Assembly (NCBI GenBank): GCA_030066085.1
Contig: JASJCI010000025.1
Span: 100,916-164,915, forward strand
Origin: Gammaproteobacteria bacterium
GTDB lineage: Bacteria; Pseudomonadota; Gammaproteobacteria; GCA-001735895
DNA length: 64,000 nucleotides
Direction: 5' to 3'
Part shown: one piece after another, positions 50,273 through 60,013 of the stretch
Layout of the letters: the number at the start of each line of letters is the position of its first letter
How positions within the stretch are numbered: the stretch's first letter is position 1
Translations under genes and position numbers: made by a program
The notes under the pieces: generated by a model
Seen by the model: only the letters and a program-made list of their open reading frames with translations
Told to the model about the DNA's origin: nothing
Databases searched by the model: none

Positions 50273-51616
50273 ATGGCCTGGCAAGATCGTATCCTCCAGT
50301 ATGTCTGGCGCTACGATGCGCTCGATGATGCCGCGACGCGATCGGCCTGGCGCCGACTGCTGCAGATCCTGGCGATGGTTGTGCGCGACCTCATGGACGG
50401 CATGATTACGCTGCGCGCAATGAGCCTGGTGTACACCACGCTGCTGTCGCTGGTGCCGCTGCTGGCGGTCAGTATCTCGGTGTTGAAGGGATTCGGCGTA
50501 CACGACCAGCTCGAACCGGCGCTGGTAAGGCTGCTCGCGCCGGTGGGCGAGAACAATGTCGAGGTCGCCGCGCGTATCGTCGGTTTCGTCGACAATATGC
50601 GTTTCGGCGTGCTCGGCGCGGTTGGCCTCGCGATGCTGCTGTACACCGCGATATCGCTGATCCAGAAAATCGAGGCTGCGTTCAACCAGACCTGGCGCCT
50701 GCGCAGCAGTCGCACACTGATGCAGCGCTTCAGCGATTACCTCAGCGTCATCATGGTCGGTCCGGTACTGGTTTTTTCCGCGGTCGGGATCACCGCGTCG
50801 CTCGGCAGTAACCACGTCATCGACTGGCTCGATCAGCTGCCCTACATGAGCAACCTGCTGCAATTGCTGGGCAGAATCGTGCCTTACCTGCTGGTGATAG
50901 CGGCATTCACTTTCATCTACATGCTGGTGCCGAATACGCGCGTGCAGCTGCGATCGGCGCTCTACGGCGCGGTGATTGCCGGCCTGCTGTGGGAAAGCGC
51001 GGGCAAACTGTTCACGTCGTTTGTCGGCGGTTCCACCAGCTATACCGCGGTCTACTCGGGCCTGGCCATCCTGCTGGTGTTCATGATTTGGCTGTACGTC
51101 AGCTGGATCATCCTGTTGATCGGATCGAGCATCGCGTTTTACCACCAGAACCCCGAAAACCTGAACTGGAAGAAGCGCGACCTGCACCTGAGCGCGCGCA
51201 TGCGCGATCAGCTCGCGCTGCAGGTCATGGTCAGCGTCGCGCGCTCCCACGATCGCCAGTCCGGCCTGGTGCCGACCGCGGAAAACCTGGCGGCCTATCA
51301 ACGGGTTCCGCTGCAGGTGCTGCAGCGCATGCTCGATGCGCTGGTTGGTGACGGCCTGTTGCAGACCAATGCCGATTCGCCGCCGCGTTACCTGCCGGGT
51401 GCCGCGCTCGAGCGCATCCGTATCGGTGACGTTTTCAACAGCGCACGCGCTGCCGACGACGAGGGCCAGACCGACAGTTTTTACAGCGATGCGCCGGTGA
51501 CCCGACTACTGCAGGCGCTGCAGCAACAGTTCGACAGCGAGGTCGGCGCGCTGACGCTGGCCGATTTCATCCGCGATTTCGATGACGGAGAATTGCATGA
51601 AGATCGTATCGTTTAA
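50273..51616 (+). CDS. yihY: YihY/BrkB family inner-membrane protein
   Basis: The 447-residue protein has six transmembrane segments in residues 45-300 (AMSLVYTTLLSLVPLLAV is the hallmark start) and a C-terminal cytoplasmic winged-helix-like region (VPTAENLAAYQRVPLQVLQR) present in the longer UPF0761 form. The family was once wrongly called ribonuclease BN; a transport or envelope role is likely. ATG 50273 directly follows the DUF924 stop. The end overlaps the xthA start by 20 bases. Confidence 0.9.
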   Translation: MAWQDRILQYVWRYDALDDAATRSAWRRLLQILAMVVRDLMDGMITLRAMSLVYTTLLSLVPLLAVSISVLKGFGVHDQLEPALVRLLAPVGENNVEVAARIVGFVDNMRFGVLGAVGLAMLLYTAISLIQKIEAAFNQTWRLRSSRTLMQRFSDYLSVIMVGPVLVFSAVGITASLGSNHVIDWLDQLPYMSNLLQLLGRIVPYLLVIAAFTFIYMLVPNTRVQLRSALYGAVIAGLLWESAGKLFTSFVGGSTSYTAVYSGLAILLVFMIWLYVSWIILLIGSSIAFYHQNPENLNWKKRDLHLSARMRDQLALQVMVSVARSHDRQSGLVPTAENLAAYQRVPLQVLQRMLDALVGDGLLQTNADSPPRYLPGAALERIRIGDVFNSARAADDEGQTDSFYSDAPVTRLLQALQQQFDSEVGALTLADFIRDFDDGELHEDRIV

Positions 51617-52409
51617 CGTCAACAGCCTGCGCCAGCGGCTGCACCAGCTGCAGGCGGTGGTCGAGCGCCATGCGCCCGAGTTCATCGGCCTGCAGGAGAC
51701 CAAGGTGCAGGACGCCGAGTTTCCGCGCGAAGACGTGGAGGCGCTCGGATACGAGGTGGTCTTCATGGGGCAGAAAACCCACTATGGTGTAGCGCTGTTG
51801 TCGCGCCAGCCCTGCCGGCAGGCTTTTTACGGCCTGCCGGGCGACGATGCCGAGGCACAGAAACGCTTTATCGGCGGCGAGTTCGAGCTCGACGGGCAGC
51901 GGCTGCTGGTTTTCAACGGCTACTTCCCGCAGGGCGAAAGCCGCGACCACCCCGTCAAGTTTCCCGCCAAGGAGCGGTTTTACCGCGACCTGACCGATTT
52001 TCTCGGCGAGTATGATCTCGCGCGCGAGGCCGCCATCGTGATGGGCGATTACAACATTGCTCCCGGCGACCGCGACATCGGTATCGGCGACGACAACGCA
52101 CGCCGCTGGTTGCGCAGCGGCAAGACGAGTTTCCTGCCGGAGGAGCGCGAGTGGTTCGAACGCCTGACCGGGCTCGGCCTGCACGACGGCTTCCGCCTCT
52201 GCCACGCCGACGAAGACCGCGTTTTCAGCTGGTTCGACTACCGCAGCCGCGGGTTCGAGCGCGAGCCGCGGCGTGGCCTGCGTATCGATCACCTGCTGGT
52301 ATCGACACCGCTGGTAAACCAGGTGGCGGCTGCCGGCGTAGATTATGATGTGCGGGCGATGCACAAACCGTCCGACCATGCGCCGGCCTGGATCGAACTG
52401 AAACGATAA
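51597..52409 (+). CDS. xthA: exodeoxyribonuclease III family DNA repair nuclease
   Basis: The 270-residue enzyme has the EEP nuclease motifs: FNVNSLRQR, LQETKVQD with the metal Glu, GDYNIAP, and the C-terminal SDHAPAWIEL with the catalytic His. It processes abasic sites and 3' blocks in DNA. The length matches XthA (268). The ATG lies inside the end of yihY, so translation is coupled. Confidence 0.92.
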   Translation: MKIVSFNVNSLRQRLHQLQAVVERHAPEFIGLQETKVQDAEFPREDVEALGYEVVFMGQKTHYGVALLSRQPCRQAFYGLPGDDAEAQKRFIGGEFELDGQRLLVFNGYFPQGESRDHPVKFPAKERFYRDLTDFLGEYDLAREAAIVMGDYNIAPGDRDIGIGDDNARRWLRSGKTSFLPEEREWFERLTGLGLHDGFRLCHADEDRVFSWFDYRSRGFEREPRRGLRIDHLLVSTPLVNQVAAAGVDYDVRAMHKPSDHAPAWIELKR

Positions 52410-52454
52410 ACAGGGGTCTGAACCAGGCCCGGGAAAGCCGCAAGCGAGACAGAT

Positions 52455-53078
52455 ATGTTTGCTAAACCGACCGCGATACCCAGCGCCGAGCGGGCCCTGC
52501 CCGGACGCCCCGAAATCATGCAGCTCGATCCCGTGCACGCCGTGCTCGGCACCTCGATGCTGGCACCGTTTCCGCAGCAGTGCGAAACCGTCGTCTTCGG
52601 CATGGGCTGTTTCTGGGGCGCGGAACGCAAGTTCTGGCAGCTGCCCGGGGTCTACACCACCGCGGTCGGTTATGCCGCGGGGCACACGCCGAACCCGACC
52701 TACCGCGAAGTCTGTACCGGTATGACCGGTCACAACGAGGTCGTGCTGGTAGTCTACGATCCGTCCCGCATCGGCTTCGAAACCCTGCTCAAGACTTTCT
52801 GGGAGGCGCACGACCCGACCCAGGGTATGCGTCAGGGAAATGACGTCGGTACCCAGTATCGTTCCGGCGTCTATTATTCCAGCGAAAAACAGGCCGAGGC
52901 GGCGCGTCAAAGTCTCGTCGATTACCAGAAAAAACTCGAAATAGCCGGCTATACTCGGATAACGACCGAAATACTGGAGGCTGGCCCGTTTTACTACGCC
53001 GAGGACTACCATCAGCAATACCTGGAGAAAAATCCTGCCGGGTACTGCGGCCTTGGTGGCACAGGGGTGACCTGTTAG
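52455..53078 (+). CDS. msrA: peptide methionine sulfoxide reductase A
   Basis: The 207-residue enzyme reduces methionine-S-sulfoxide. The catalytic cysteine is C52 in [13 protein letters not shown], and recycling cysteines are in the C-terminal [12 protein letters not shown]. The E. coli-like N-terminal extension (residues 1-45) is present. There is no signal peptide, so it is cytoplasmic. It may protect proteins under the same oxidative conditions as the neighbouring repair nuclease, but co-expression is not shown. Confidence 0.96.
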   Translation: MFAKPTAIPSAERALPGRPEIMQLDPVHAVLGTSMLAPFPQQCETVVFGMGCFWGAERKFWQLPGVYTTAVGYAAGHTPNPTYREVCTGMTGHNEVVLVVYDPSRIGFETLLKTFWEAHDPTQGMRQGNDVGTQYRSGVYYSSEKQAEAARQSLVDYQKKLEIAGYTRITTEILEAGPFYYAEDYHQQYLEKNPAGYCGLGGTGVTC

Positions 53079-53175
53079 AAGCCGATTCGACGATCGCTTA
53101 CCGACGGGAGGAGACCAACAAAATCACCTGATCGCCATCAAGATCAAGTAGTCCACGGCGAACCGGCATTGCGCT

Positions 53176-53640
53176 ATGACGAGTTCACTGGTTTGCCGGC
53201 TCCGTTGTGGAGAGCTGGTGCTGATATGTGCGATCTTCGTGTCCGCCGCGCCGTCCGCGTTCGCGGAACAAAATACCCTGCTCAAGCGTTCGCCACAGGC
53301 GCTGCCGGTCGCCATCACCATCGATGCCGAAAACCTGATCGAACTCTACCAGTCCGTACCACAGCTCAGGATCGTCGATTCGCGCCATCCACAGGACCAC
53401 GGGCAGGGTCACATCGAAAAATCGTTCAACCTGCCCCTGGAAGATACCGACTGCGCCGCGCTGGCGCGCCTGGCGGATAGCAAGGACCAGAGCTTCGTTT
53501 TCTACTGCAACGGCAACGATGCCGATGCCAGCATGGCCGCGATCCAGATCGCGTCCGACTGCGGCTATCGCCGCCTGTTCTGGTTTCGCGGAGGATTCGT
53601 CGAGTGGGAGGATAAGGACTATCCGTACCTGATCGAGTAG
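53176..53640 (+). CDS. exported rhodanese-like protein
   Basis: The 154-residue protein has an N-terminal signal or anchor (residues 10-30, AAPSAFA-E) and a rhodanese domain with RIVDSRHPQDHGQGHI and the active-site loop FYCNGNDADAS, in which the cysteine is kept. It could transfer sulfur or bind a signal in the periplasm. Its stop is four bases before the sensor gene that follows, so the two are likely translated together and may share a signalling role. Confidence 0.85.
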   Translation: MTSSLVCRLRCGELVLICAIFVSAAPSAFAEQNTLLKRSPQALPVAITIDAENLIELYQSVPQLRIVDSRHPQDHGQGHIEKSFNLPLEDTDCAALARLADSKDQSFVFYCNGNDADASMAAIQIASDCGYRRLFWFRGGFVEWEDKDYPYLIE

Positions 53641-53644
53641 AACG

Positions 53645-56374
53645 GTGCTGGCGCGGGTATACAGTCTCAAGTTCATCATCAGCGTGGCGCTGCTGTCGCT
53701 CGGCGCGCTGGCGTACGGTCTCGCGATCTACAGCACCCAGGTATATCGCGGCCACGCGATCGACAACCAGATGGAATCGCTGCACGAGCTGCTCAGCATG
53801 CAGGGGCGGGACGTGGTCGGCATGCATCACGAGCGCCTCAAGCGCTTCGCCTTTCGCCTGCAGAACGAAGTACCCTTCCGCGAAGCGCTCGCGGCCGAAG
53901 ATCCGACCCGGCTGAAAGCCTGGCTGGCCGAGAGCTACACCCGTTACCAGAATACTTCCGGTGACCTGTACCTCAAGTCGATCATCGTGCGTGACCTGGC
54001 GGGCGAGGTTTTTACGCAGAGCTCGGATGACGGCCTGCTGGCCTATGGCGGTTGTCCCGCGGTGCTGGAAGGCATCAGCGGATCCCTGATCCGCCTGCTG
54101 AAACCGGCCTACGGGCTGTGCAGCTTCGACGGCAATCCGTATGTCGAGGTGCTGGTGCCGGTCGGCGCGCTCGAACCCCGCGCCTATTTGCACGTCGTCG
54201 CCTACGCGGTCGAAACCCTGCGCGCGATCGAAGGCAACATCGACATGCCGCTCAGGATCGAAAACGGCGCCGGCGCCGAACTTTATCGCTCGGAGCGCTG
54301 GGTCGAGCCGGGCGAGGAGACGCATCTGCATCCGCAGCTCAGGCTCTACGGCGACGACTCGTTCCTGGCCGCGACGCTGACCGCCTCTTTCGATCAGCAG
54401 CCCCTGGTGCAGCGCCTGAGCCAGACCGAAACCAATTTTTTCATCATCACCACGATCGCGACGATTGCCGCGCTCGGGCTGGTCATTTTCCTGCTCAACC
54501 GGGCGCTGATGCCGATGAACAAGCTGCGCAATTCCGTGGGTGCGCTGTTGACCGGAAAGTACGCCCCGATCAGCGAGGAAAAACTGCCGAGCGAGCTGCG
54601 CGACCTGGTGGTGGCCTACAACGAAATGGTCGAGGGGCTCGAGGTCGAGACTATTTCGCGTCGCCAGATGGAAGAAAAGCTGCGCTCGGAAAAGGATTTT
54701 ATCGCCACCACGCTGGATTCGATCAGCAACCCGGTCATCGTGATCGATTCCAAGGACCGGATAAAACTGATCAATCCCGGCGCGGAAAAACTGTTCGGCG
54801 ACAAGCAGTCCAACCTGCTCGATACGCCGATACACGAGGTACTGATCCTGTATGCCAACCGCCAGACCACCCGTATCGTCGATATCGGCCAGTTGCTGTC
54901 CGGCAGGCTGTCGGTCAGCTCGATGTTCTTTTTCGACCCCAACCGCAGTATCGTCGAGCTCGAGTTTTCCGCCTCGCCGATGATCGACATGGAAGCGGAG
55001 GATGTCGGCTGGGTTATTATCCTCAAGGACGTCTCCGAGGATCGAAAGTTACGACGCAAGCTCAGCTACGAAGGCAGTCACGACCAGCTGACCGGCTTTC
55101 TCAATCGCACCGCCTTCGAGCAGAAGTTCGAGAACCTCGTTACCGAGAACAACAACGCCAGCGCGCAGCACGTGCTGGCTTACCTCGATATCGACCAGTT
55201 CCGTACCGTCAACGAGACCTGCGGCAACGTGGCCGGCGACCAGTTGCTGAAACAGGTCAGCCTGGTGGTAAAAAAACACGTCCGCAAGTCGGACATACTG
55301 GCTCGTCTCAGCAGCGACGAGTTCGGTATCATCATGCCGTTTTTTGAGATGGAGCGCGCGCTGCAGACCATTCAGAAAATCATCATCGACATCCAGCACA
55401 GCGGTTTCGTCTGGAACGACCAGCAATATGGCGTCACCGCCAGTATCGGCGTCATGGCGTTCGGCCGCATGAGCGACGAGTACGCCGATTTTTATTCCAA
55501 GGTGACCACCGCCTGTTTTCTCGCCAAGCAGAATGGCGGCAACCAGTACCACTTCATCGACGAAAACGATGAAAAGGTCATGGCGCAGCAGGTATCGATG
55601 GAATGGGTGTCGGGCATCATGGCCGGTTTCTCCGAGGATCGTTTCTGTCTCTACGTGCAGCCCATCGCGTCACTCGACCAGAACGACGAGTTTTCGCACT
55701 ACGAGGTCCTGATACGTTACCGCGGCTCGGACGGCACGATTATCTCTCCCAGCGATTTTCTGCCGCCGGCGGAACGCTACAACCTGATCGAGCGCATCGA
55801 CAGCTGGGTCGTGTCGAGCGTGATCGAGTGGCTGGAAACGCACCAGCACCGGCTGGGCAAGTTCATGTTCTCGATCAACCTGTCCGGCCGCAGCCTCGGT
55901 TCACGCTCCTTCCACCAGTTCCTGCTCGACGCGCTGACCAGCAGCCGGCTGGATCTCAGCATGCTGTGTTTCGAGATCACCGAGACCGCCGCGGTCGAGA
56001 ACGTCGATCGCTCGATCGAGTTCATCAACTCGATTCGCGACCTCGGCGCCAGGTTTTCGCTCGACGATTTCGGTACCGGGCTGTCGTCTTTCAGTTACCT
56101 CAAGCAGTTCCCGGTGGACTACCTCAAGATCGACGGCGAATTCGTGCGCGATATCACCGACGACGACAAGAGTTACGTGTTCGTACGCTCGATGACCGAG
56201 GTGGGCCATAGCCTGGACATGAAGGTCATCGCCGAGTTCGTCGAATCGGACACCATGTTCGACCTGCTGCGCAAGGCGAACGTCGACTACATCCAGGGTT
56301 ACACCGTCGGCAAGCCGGTGGCGATCGATACGCTGCTCGAAGTCGATTTGCTGGCCAAGGAACGGGCGGTCTGA
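53645..56374 (+). CDS. membrane sensor protein with PAS, degenerate GGDEF and EAL domains
   Basis: The 909-residue protein has a transmembrane helix near residues 8-28, a periplasmic domain of about 230 residues, a second helix near 262-285, a HAMP-like linker, a PAS domain (FIATTLDSISNPVIVIDSKD), a GGDEF domain and an EAL domain. The cyclase motif reads RLSSDEF instead of GGDEF, so it is probably inactive, while RKSD upstream could still bind c-di-GMP at the I-site. The EAL motif is EVL with Glu kept and SLDDFGTGLSSFSYL intact, so phosphodiesterase activity is likely. The start is GTG at 53645, following the rhodanese stop. Confidence 0.9.
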   Translation: MLARVYSLKFIISVALLSLGALAYGLAIYSTQVYRGHAIDNQMESLHELLSMQGRDVVGMHHERLKRFAFRLQNEVPFREALAAEDPTRLKAWLAESYTRYQNTSGDLYLKSIIVRDLAGEVFTQSSDDGLLAYGGCPAVLEGISGSLIRLLKPAYGLCSFDGNPYVEVLVPVGALEPRAYLHVVAYAVETLRAIEGNIDMPLRIENGAGAELYRSERWVEPGEETHLHPQLRLYGDDSFLAATLTASFDQQPLVQRLSQTETNFFIITTIATIAALGLVIFLLNRALMPMNKLRNSVGALLTGKYAPISEEKLPSELRDLVVAYNEMVEGLEVETISRRQMEEKLRSEKDFIATTLDSISNPVIVIDSKDRIKLINPGAEKLFGDKQSNLLDTPIHEVLILYANRQTTRIVDIGQLLSGRLSVSSMFFFDPNRSIVELEFSASPMIDMEAEDVGWVIILKDVSEDRKLRRKLSYEGSHDQLTGFLNRTAFEQKFENLVTENNNASAQHVLAYLDIDQFRTVNETCGNVAGDQLLKQVSLVVKKHVRKSDILARLSSDEFGIIMPFFEMERALQTIQKIIIDIQHSGFVWNDQQYGVTASIGVMAFGRMSDEYADFYSKVTTACFLAKQNGGNQYHFIDENDEKVMAQQVSMEWVSGIMAGFSEDRFCLYVQPIASLDQNDEFSHYEVLIRYRGSDGTIISPSDFLPPAERYNLIERIDSWVVSSVIEWLETHQHRLGKFMFSINLSGRSLGSRSFHQFLLDALTSSRLDLSMLCFEITETAAVENVDRSIEFINSIRDLGARFSLDDFGTGLSSFSYLKQFPVDYLKIDGEFVRDITDDDKSYVFVRSMTEVGHSLDMKVIAEFVESDTMFDLLRKANVDYIQGYTVGKPVAIDTLLEVDLLAKERAV

Positions 56375-56393
56375 CCAGCCGGGGCGCCCCGCC

Positions 56394-57407
56394 TCAACCG
56401 ACGACCTTGAGATCGCTTCCCGAGTCGCGCATGTCGCGAAAACTGGGAACGGTCGCGCTCCGCAGGAGTTCATCCCGCGCGGACGCCGTGCGCGATACCG
56501 CCAGCTGGCGGATCACGTCCATCTCCAGATACGGTGTCACCATCTGTATGAAATCGAACTGGTAAGGCGATATGTGGCGCGAGTGGCGGAAGCCGATCTT
56601 GATTACGCTGTCCGGAAACAGGTGACTTGCGTCGATGTAGACCAGGTCCTTGTCGCTTTCGTCGCAGGCCATTTCGGCAATGATGCCGGCGCCCATGCCG
56701 AGGCGTACGTAGGTCTTGATGACATCGGAATCGGTGGCGGTAAAGGCGACCTTCGGTTCAAGGTTGGCCTGCTGGAAAGTCTTGTCGAGCTGCGAACGGC
56801 CGGTCAGCCCGAGCATGTAGGTCAGGATCGGGTAGCGGGTCAGGTCCTCCAGCGTCACCGTCTCGCGACGGGTGAGATCGTGCTGGGGCGGCACCACGAT
56901 GTACCGATTCCAGCGATAGGCCGGGATGGTGACAAGCTCGCCCCGCTCGTCGATCACCTCCGAGGCAATGACGAAGTCGACCTGGTTATTGGCCGCCAGC
57001 TTGCACATCGACTTGGGATTTCCCTGGTGCACGCGCAGCTCTATGTGCGGGTACTGGCGCGCGAAGCGCTGCAGGATCGGCGGCAGGATGAACTGGGCCT
57101 GGGTGTGCGTGGTGGCGATGGTCAGGCTGCCGCGATTGCTCTTGCTGAATTCGCGCGCGGCCTGCTTGATATTGCGTGCGCTGTTGAGCAGGCTGGTCAC
57201 GTGCTCGAGGATCGCGTGACCGGCCGGTGAAACCGCGGTCAGTTTTTTACCCGAACGTTCGAAGATCTGGATGTCGAGCTCGTCCTCGAGCAGCTTGATC
57301 TGGTGACTGACGCCCGGCTGCGAGGTATACAACTCTTCCGCGGCGGCGGAAACGTTGAGGTTGTTACGCACGACGGCGTCGAGAAAACGAAGCTGCTGTA
57401 ACTTCAA
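56394..57407 (-). CDS. LysR family regulator, CysB-like
   Basis: The 337-residue protein begins KLQQLRFLDAVVRNNLNVSA and continues with AEELYTSQPGVSHQIKLLED, very close to the CysB/Cbl N-terminus, followed by a substrate-binding domain. CysB relatives sense O- or N-acetylserine or sulfate status and activate sulfur assimilation. No ATG gives the family start; a TTG at 57407 does and is chosen. No sulfur-assimilation gene is adjacent. Whether it is CysB itself or a paralog cannot be told here. Confidence 0.85.
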   Translation of the reverse strand: MKLQQLRFLDAVVRNNLNVSAAAEELYTSQPGVSHQIKLLEDELDIQIFERSGKKLTAVSPAGHAILEHVTSLLNSARNIKQAAREFSKSNRGSLTIATTHTQAQFILPPILQRFARQYPHIELRVHQGNPKSMCKLAANNQVDFVIASEVIDERGELVTIPAYRWNRYIVVPPQHDLTRRETVTLEDLTRYPILTYMLGLTGRSQLDKTFQQANLEPKVAFTATDSDVIKTYVRLGMGAGIIAEMACDESDKDLVYIDASHLFPDSVIKIGFRHSRHISPYQFDFIQMVTPYLEMDVIRQLAVSRTASARDELLRSATVPSFRDMRDSGSDLKVVG

Positions 57408-57496
57408 GATCGGGACAGGCTGGTTGAAACCGGGGGCAGTGTACCCGAAAAGCCTGCCCGGCAACCAGTGTTTACCCTGCCGCGAGGCATGCCGCG

Positions 57497-58210
57497 TCAG
57501 CCCCGCGGGCCGAAATCGATCGATTTGATGCGTGGCGACAGGTTGATTTCATCGATCACGATATTGGTGCTGGTTTGCAGTACCTGCCAGATCGTGTCGG
57601 CTATCTCGTCGACCGTGATGGCATTTTCCGCTGCCGCGCCCGGGGCAAAATCGAGCCCGTCGAAAAACGGGCTGCGCACCATGCCCGGGTTGATCAGGCT
57701 GACGCGCAGACCGTCGCGTGCGCAGTCCTCGCGCAGCGCCCGCGAAAAACCGCGCAGCCCGAACTTGGCCGCGCTGTAGAGCGCGCCCTTGCGTCCGGCT
57801 TCGAGCGCCGATTCGGAGCCGATGAACAGCAGCTGGCCGCGACCCCGGCGCCGCATGGCGGGCACCAGCGAGCGGCAGATGACGAGCGCGCTGGTCAGGT
57901 TGAGCGCGATCGACTGCTCGATCTGCGCCACGGAAAACTGCTCGATCGAGCCGAAACGTCCGCTACCGGCGGCATGCACCAGCACGTCGAAATCCCGCGT
58001 CGCGAGCAGCGCCTCGATGGTCCGCGCGGTTGCCGCGCTGTCGGCGAGGTCGAGCGCATGATGCTCGAAACCGCTCGCGCCGAGTTCGCTGGCCGGATCG
58101 CGGCGGCTGAGGCCGACCACCCGGTAGCCGCCATCGAGCAGGCGCCGACACGCGGCCAGGCCGATACCGGAGCTCGCGCCGGTAACCAGTGCGGTCGGGT
58201 TTTCAGCCAT
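57497..58210 (-). CDS. short-chain dehydrogenase/reductase
   Basis: The 237-residue protein has the classical SDR cofactor motif TGASSGIG near residues 10-17, NLTSAL, the catalytic serine in GSESALEAG and YSAAK. The basic residue after strand 2 (SRRDP) suggests NADP(H). The substrate is unknown. It is the last gene of a six-gene operon; its ATG overlaps the stop of the radical SAM gene by 8 bases. Confidence 0.88.
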   Translation of the reverse strand: MAENPTALVTGASSGIGLAACRRLLDGGYRVVGLSRRDPASELGASGFEHHALDLADSAATARTIEALLATRDFDVLVHAAGSGRFGSIEQFSVAQIEQSIALNLTSALVICRSLVPAMRRRGRGQLLFIGSESALEAGRKGALYSAAKFGLRGFSRALREDCARDGLRVSLINPGMVRSPFFDGLDFAPGAAAENAITVDEIADTIWQVLQTSTNIVIDEINLSPRIKSIDFGPRG

Positions 58211-59201
58211 GCCAGTCGCAGGGCTGGTAGGTTGCCGCCGGTATGTGGCGCAGCAGTTCCGCCTCGCAGAATTCGATCATTTCACGCTCCAGCGCCTCCG
58301 GGTAGCTGACGATGCCATTGTGCAGCACCAGCTCCTGCGCGAACAGGGGTTCTTCCGGGTACAGGCGCGCACTCTGGCGAAAGTGGTCCCGCGTCAGGCG
58401 GAAGTTGCCCAGGCTGACGGAGTGCAGCGCCGTGCCGTCGATCGTATCGAACAGCTGCTCGAGCAGGCGGCGGAACTGGCGCTGGTAGTCGCTGTGATAA
58501 ACCACGGGGTCGAGCCGCAGGCCGACTGGCCAGCCCGCCGCCAGCAACCGCTTCATCGCATCGATGCGCTTGCCGATAGGCGGTACGCCGTGCTCCAGGC
58601 GCCGATGGCTGTGCGGGTCGGTGAAGCTGAAAGCGGTAACCACGCGCTCCTGTGGCGCGCGGCGCAGCAGTCCGCGCACCTGGGTACTCTTGGTGCGCAG
58701 TTCCAGCCAGGCATTGTCGAGCGTAGCGAACAGCGGCAGGAAATGCTCGGTGAAGCGGGTCATGGGTTCGCTCGCGAGGCTGTCGCAATCGTAGCCCGAG
58801 TAAAACCAGACGGATTCACCCGGGTGCCTGGCCGCAACCGCGCGAATGTCGTCGGCAAAATCCTCGTAGTTGACGAACACCAGGTGGTGCGCCGAACGGT
58901 ACATACCCTGCAGGAAACAGTAGCGGCAGTCGTAAAGACAGTTGAGCATGTGCGAGAAGTAATAGTGGTGATCTCCGGCGAGACCGTAACCCGCGGGTGC
59001 GGCAAGCACGTGGCCGCGATGTTTGCGCGCGAGAATCAGCGCGGGGTCGCGCTTTTGCAGGCGGAAGTTCTGCGTCCGCGGATTGAAGACTTCACCGTAG
59101 TGCTCGATTTCGACTACCGCCGTGTCGGGGTAGCGGGAGAGAATTTCACGGCTGCGCGGATGCTCGCGCACGGCGGACTCGATATAGATTCGGCTCGGCA
59201 C
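58203..59201 (-). CDS. spore-photolyase-like (SPL family) radical SAM protein
   Basis: The 332-residue protein has the radical SAM cluster motif C88-x3-C92-x2-C95 (NCLYDCRYCFLQGMY), preceded by YYFSHMLN and followed by WFYSGYDCDSLA. Together these mark the SPL family, in which spore photoproduct lyase repairs thymine dimers. The organism is not a spore former, so another DNA or nucleotide lesion is likely. It begins 2 bases after the nucleosidase stop and overlaps the SDR start, so all three are translated together. Confidence 0.88.
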   Translation of the reverse strand: MPSRIYIESAVREHPRSREILSRYPDTAVVEIEHYGEVFNPRTQNFRLQKRDPALILARKHRGHVLAAPAGYGLAGDHHYYFSHMLNCLYDCRYCFLQGMYRSAHHLVFVNYEDFADDIRAVAARHPGESVWFYSGYDCDSLASEPMTRFTEHFLPLFATLDNAWLELRTKSTQVRGLLRRAPQERVVTAFSFTDPHSHRRLEHGVPPIGKRIDAMKRLLAAGWPVGLRLDPVVYHSDYQRQFRRLLEQLFDTIDGTALHSVSLGNFRLTRDHFRQSARLYPEEPLFAQELVLHNGIVSYPEALEREMIEFCEAELLRHIPAATYQPCDWHG

Positions 59202-59203
59202 GG

Positions 59204-60013
59204 CTACAGCGCCGCGCTATCGCGCTGGCAGAGCTTTTCCAGCTCGCCGAGCGCCTCGCGGCCGTCGCGGCAAGATGAAGTCGCCCGTTCTACCACCGCC
59301 GCATCGACGCCGCGCAGGTCGAGGTAACGCAGCAGCCGACGCAGGCGAAGCTGCTGGGTGCGGCTGAAACGATGACGGGCGCAGAGCGTCGGCAGCGTGG
59401 CCGGCTCGGACTGGATACGCTCGACCTCGGCGACCAGTGTTTCCAGCCGGGCGGCCTCGGTCGCGAGCGCCGGCAGCCGCGCGGCGATCAGTTCGCTCAC
59501 CCGCGCGCGATCGCGCGCAACGTTATGCGCGCTATTGTCGCTGACGACCTTGATCGACTGCACCAGTTCGGCGCCGCTGAAGCGCGTCGCGGCGTAAAAA
59601 TAGCCGCTGGCCTCCATGTCGTAGAGGTGCCGCGGATGATAACCGTCGTCGACCCGCGCGAGACTGATACAGGCCGCGGCCGGCAGCTGGCCGCGCGCCG
59701 GTACAACCGGGTAGTGGCGCTGACCGCTGTCGCCGTCGATGATCTGATCGAGCTGGAAAGCCGCGCCGATCTCAGCCTCGGCCGCACCGGCGATGCCGAG
59801 ATTGAGCCAGGCCATCGCGCCGTCACCGGCCATGCGCGCGCCCTGCCAGGCACAGGCCGCTGCCGCGGCCAGCTTGCCCTGGCCGGTAACGATACAGGCA
59901 CAGTCGTCGCCCTCGTACAGGTCGAACGGATGGTCCGCATGCGACTTTTTCAGCCGGTAGTGGTCGATGACCGGTTTGGCCTCGCAATGAAAGGCGGCAA
60001 CCCAGGTCAGCAT
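59204..60013 (-). CDS. nucleosidase/phosphorylase-superfamily protein
   Basis: The 269-residue protein resembles the MTA/SAH nucleosidase and PNP family: VAAFHCEAKPVIDHYRL, VTGQGKLAAAAA, WLNLGIAGA, LYDMEASGYFYAA (purine and ribose binding Met-Glu) and VVSDNSAHN with the catalytic Asp. It probably removes a base from a nucleoside, perhaps 5'-deoxyadenosine released by the radical SAM enzyme next to it. The C-terminal 70 residues are an added helical region. ATG 60013 overlaps the glycosyltransferase stop by 7 bases (ATGCTGA). Confidence 0.8.
   Translation of the reverse strand: MLTWVAAFHCEAKPVIDHYRLKKSHADHPFDLYEGDDCACIVTGQGKLAAAAACAWQGARMAGDGAMAWLNLGIAGAAEAEIGAAFQLDQIIDGDSGQRHYPVVPARGQLPAAACISLARVDDGYHPRHLYDMEASGYFYAATRFSGAELVQSIKVVSDNSAHNVARDRARVSELIAARLPALATEAARLETLVAEVERIQSEPATLPTLCARHRFSRTQQLRLRRLLRYLDLRGVDAAVVERATSSCRDGREALGELEKLCQRDSAAL

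Noticed and set aside
50273..51616. Ribonuclease BN
   Set aside because: Old annotations of this family used that name, but it is a polytopic membrane protein without nuclease motifs; the true RNase BN is a metallo-beta-lactamase enzyme.
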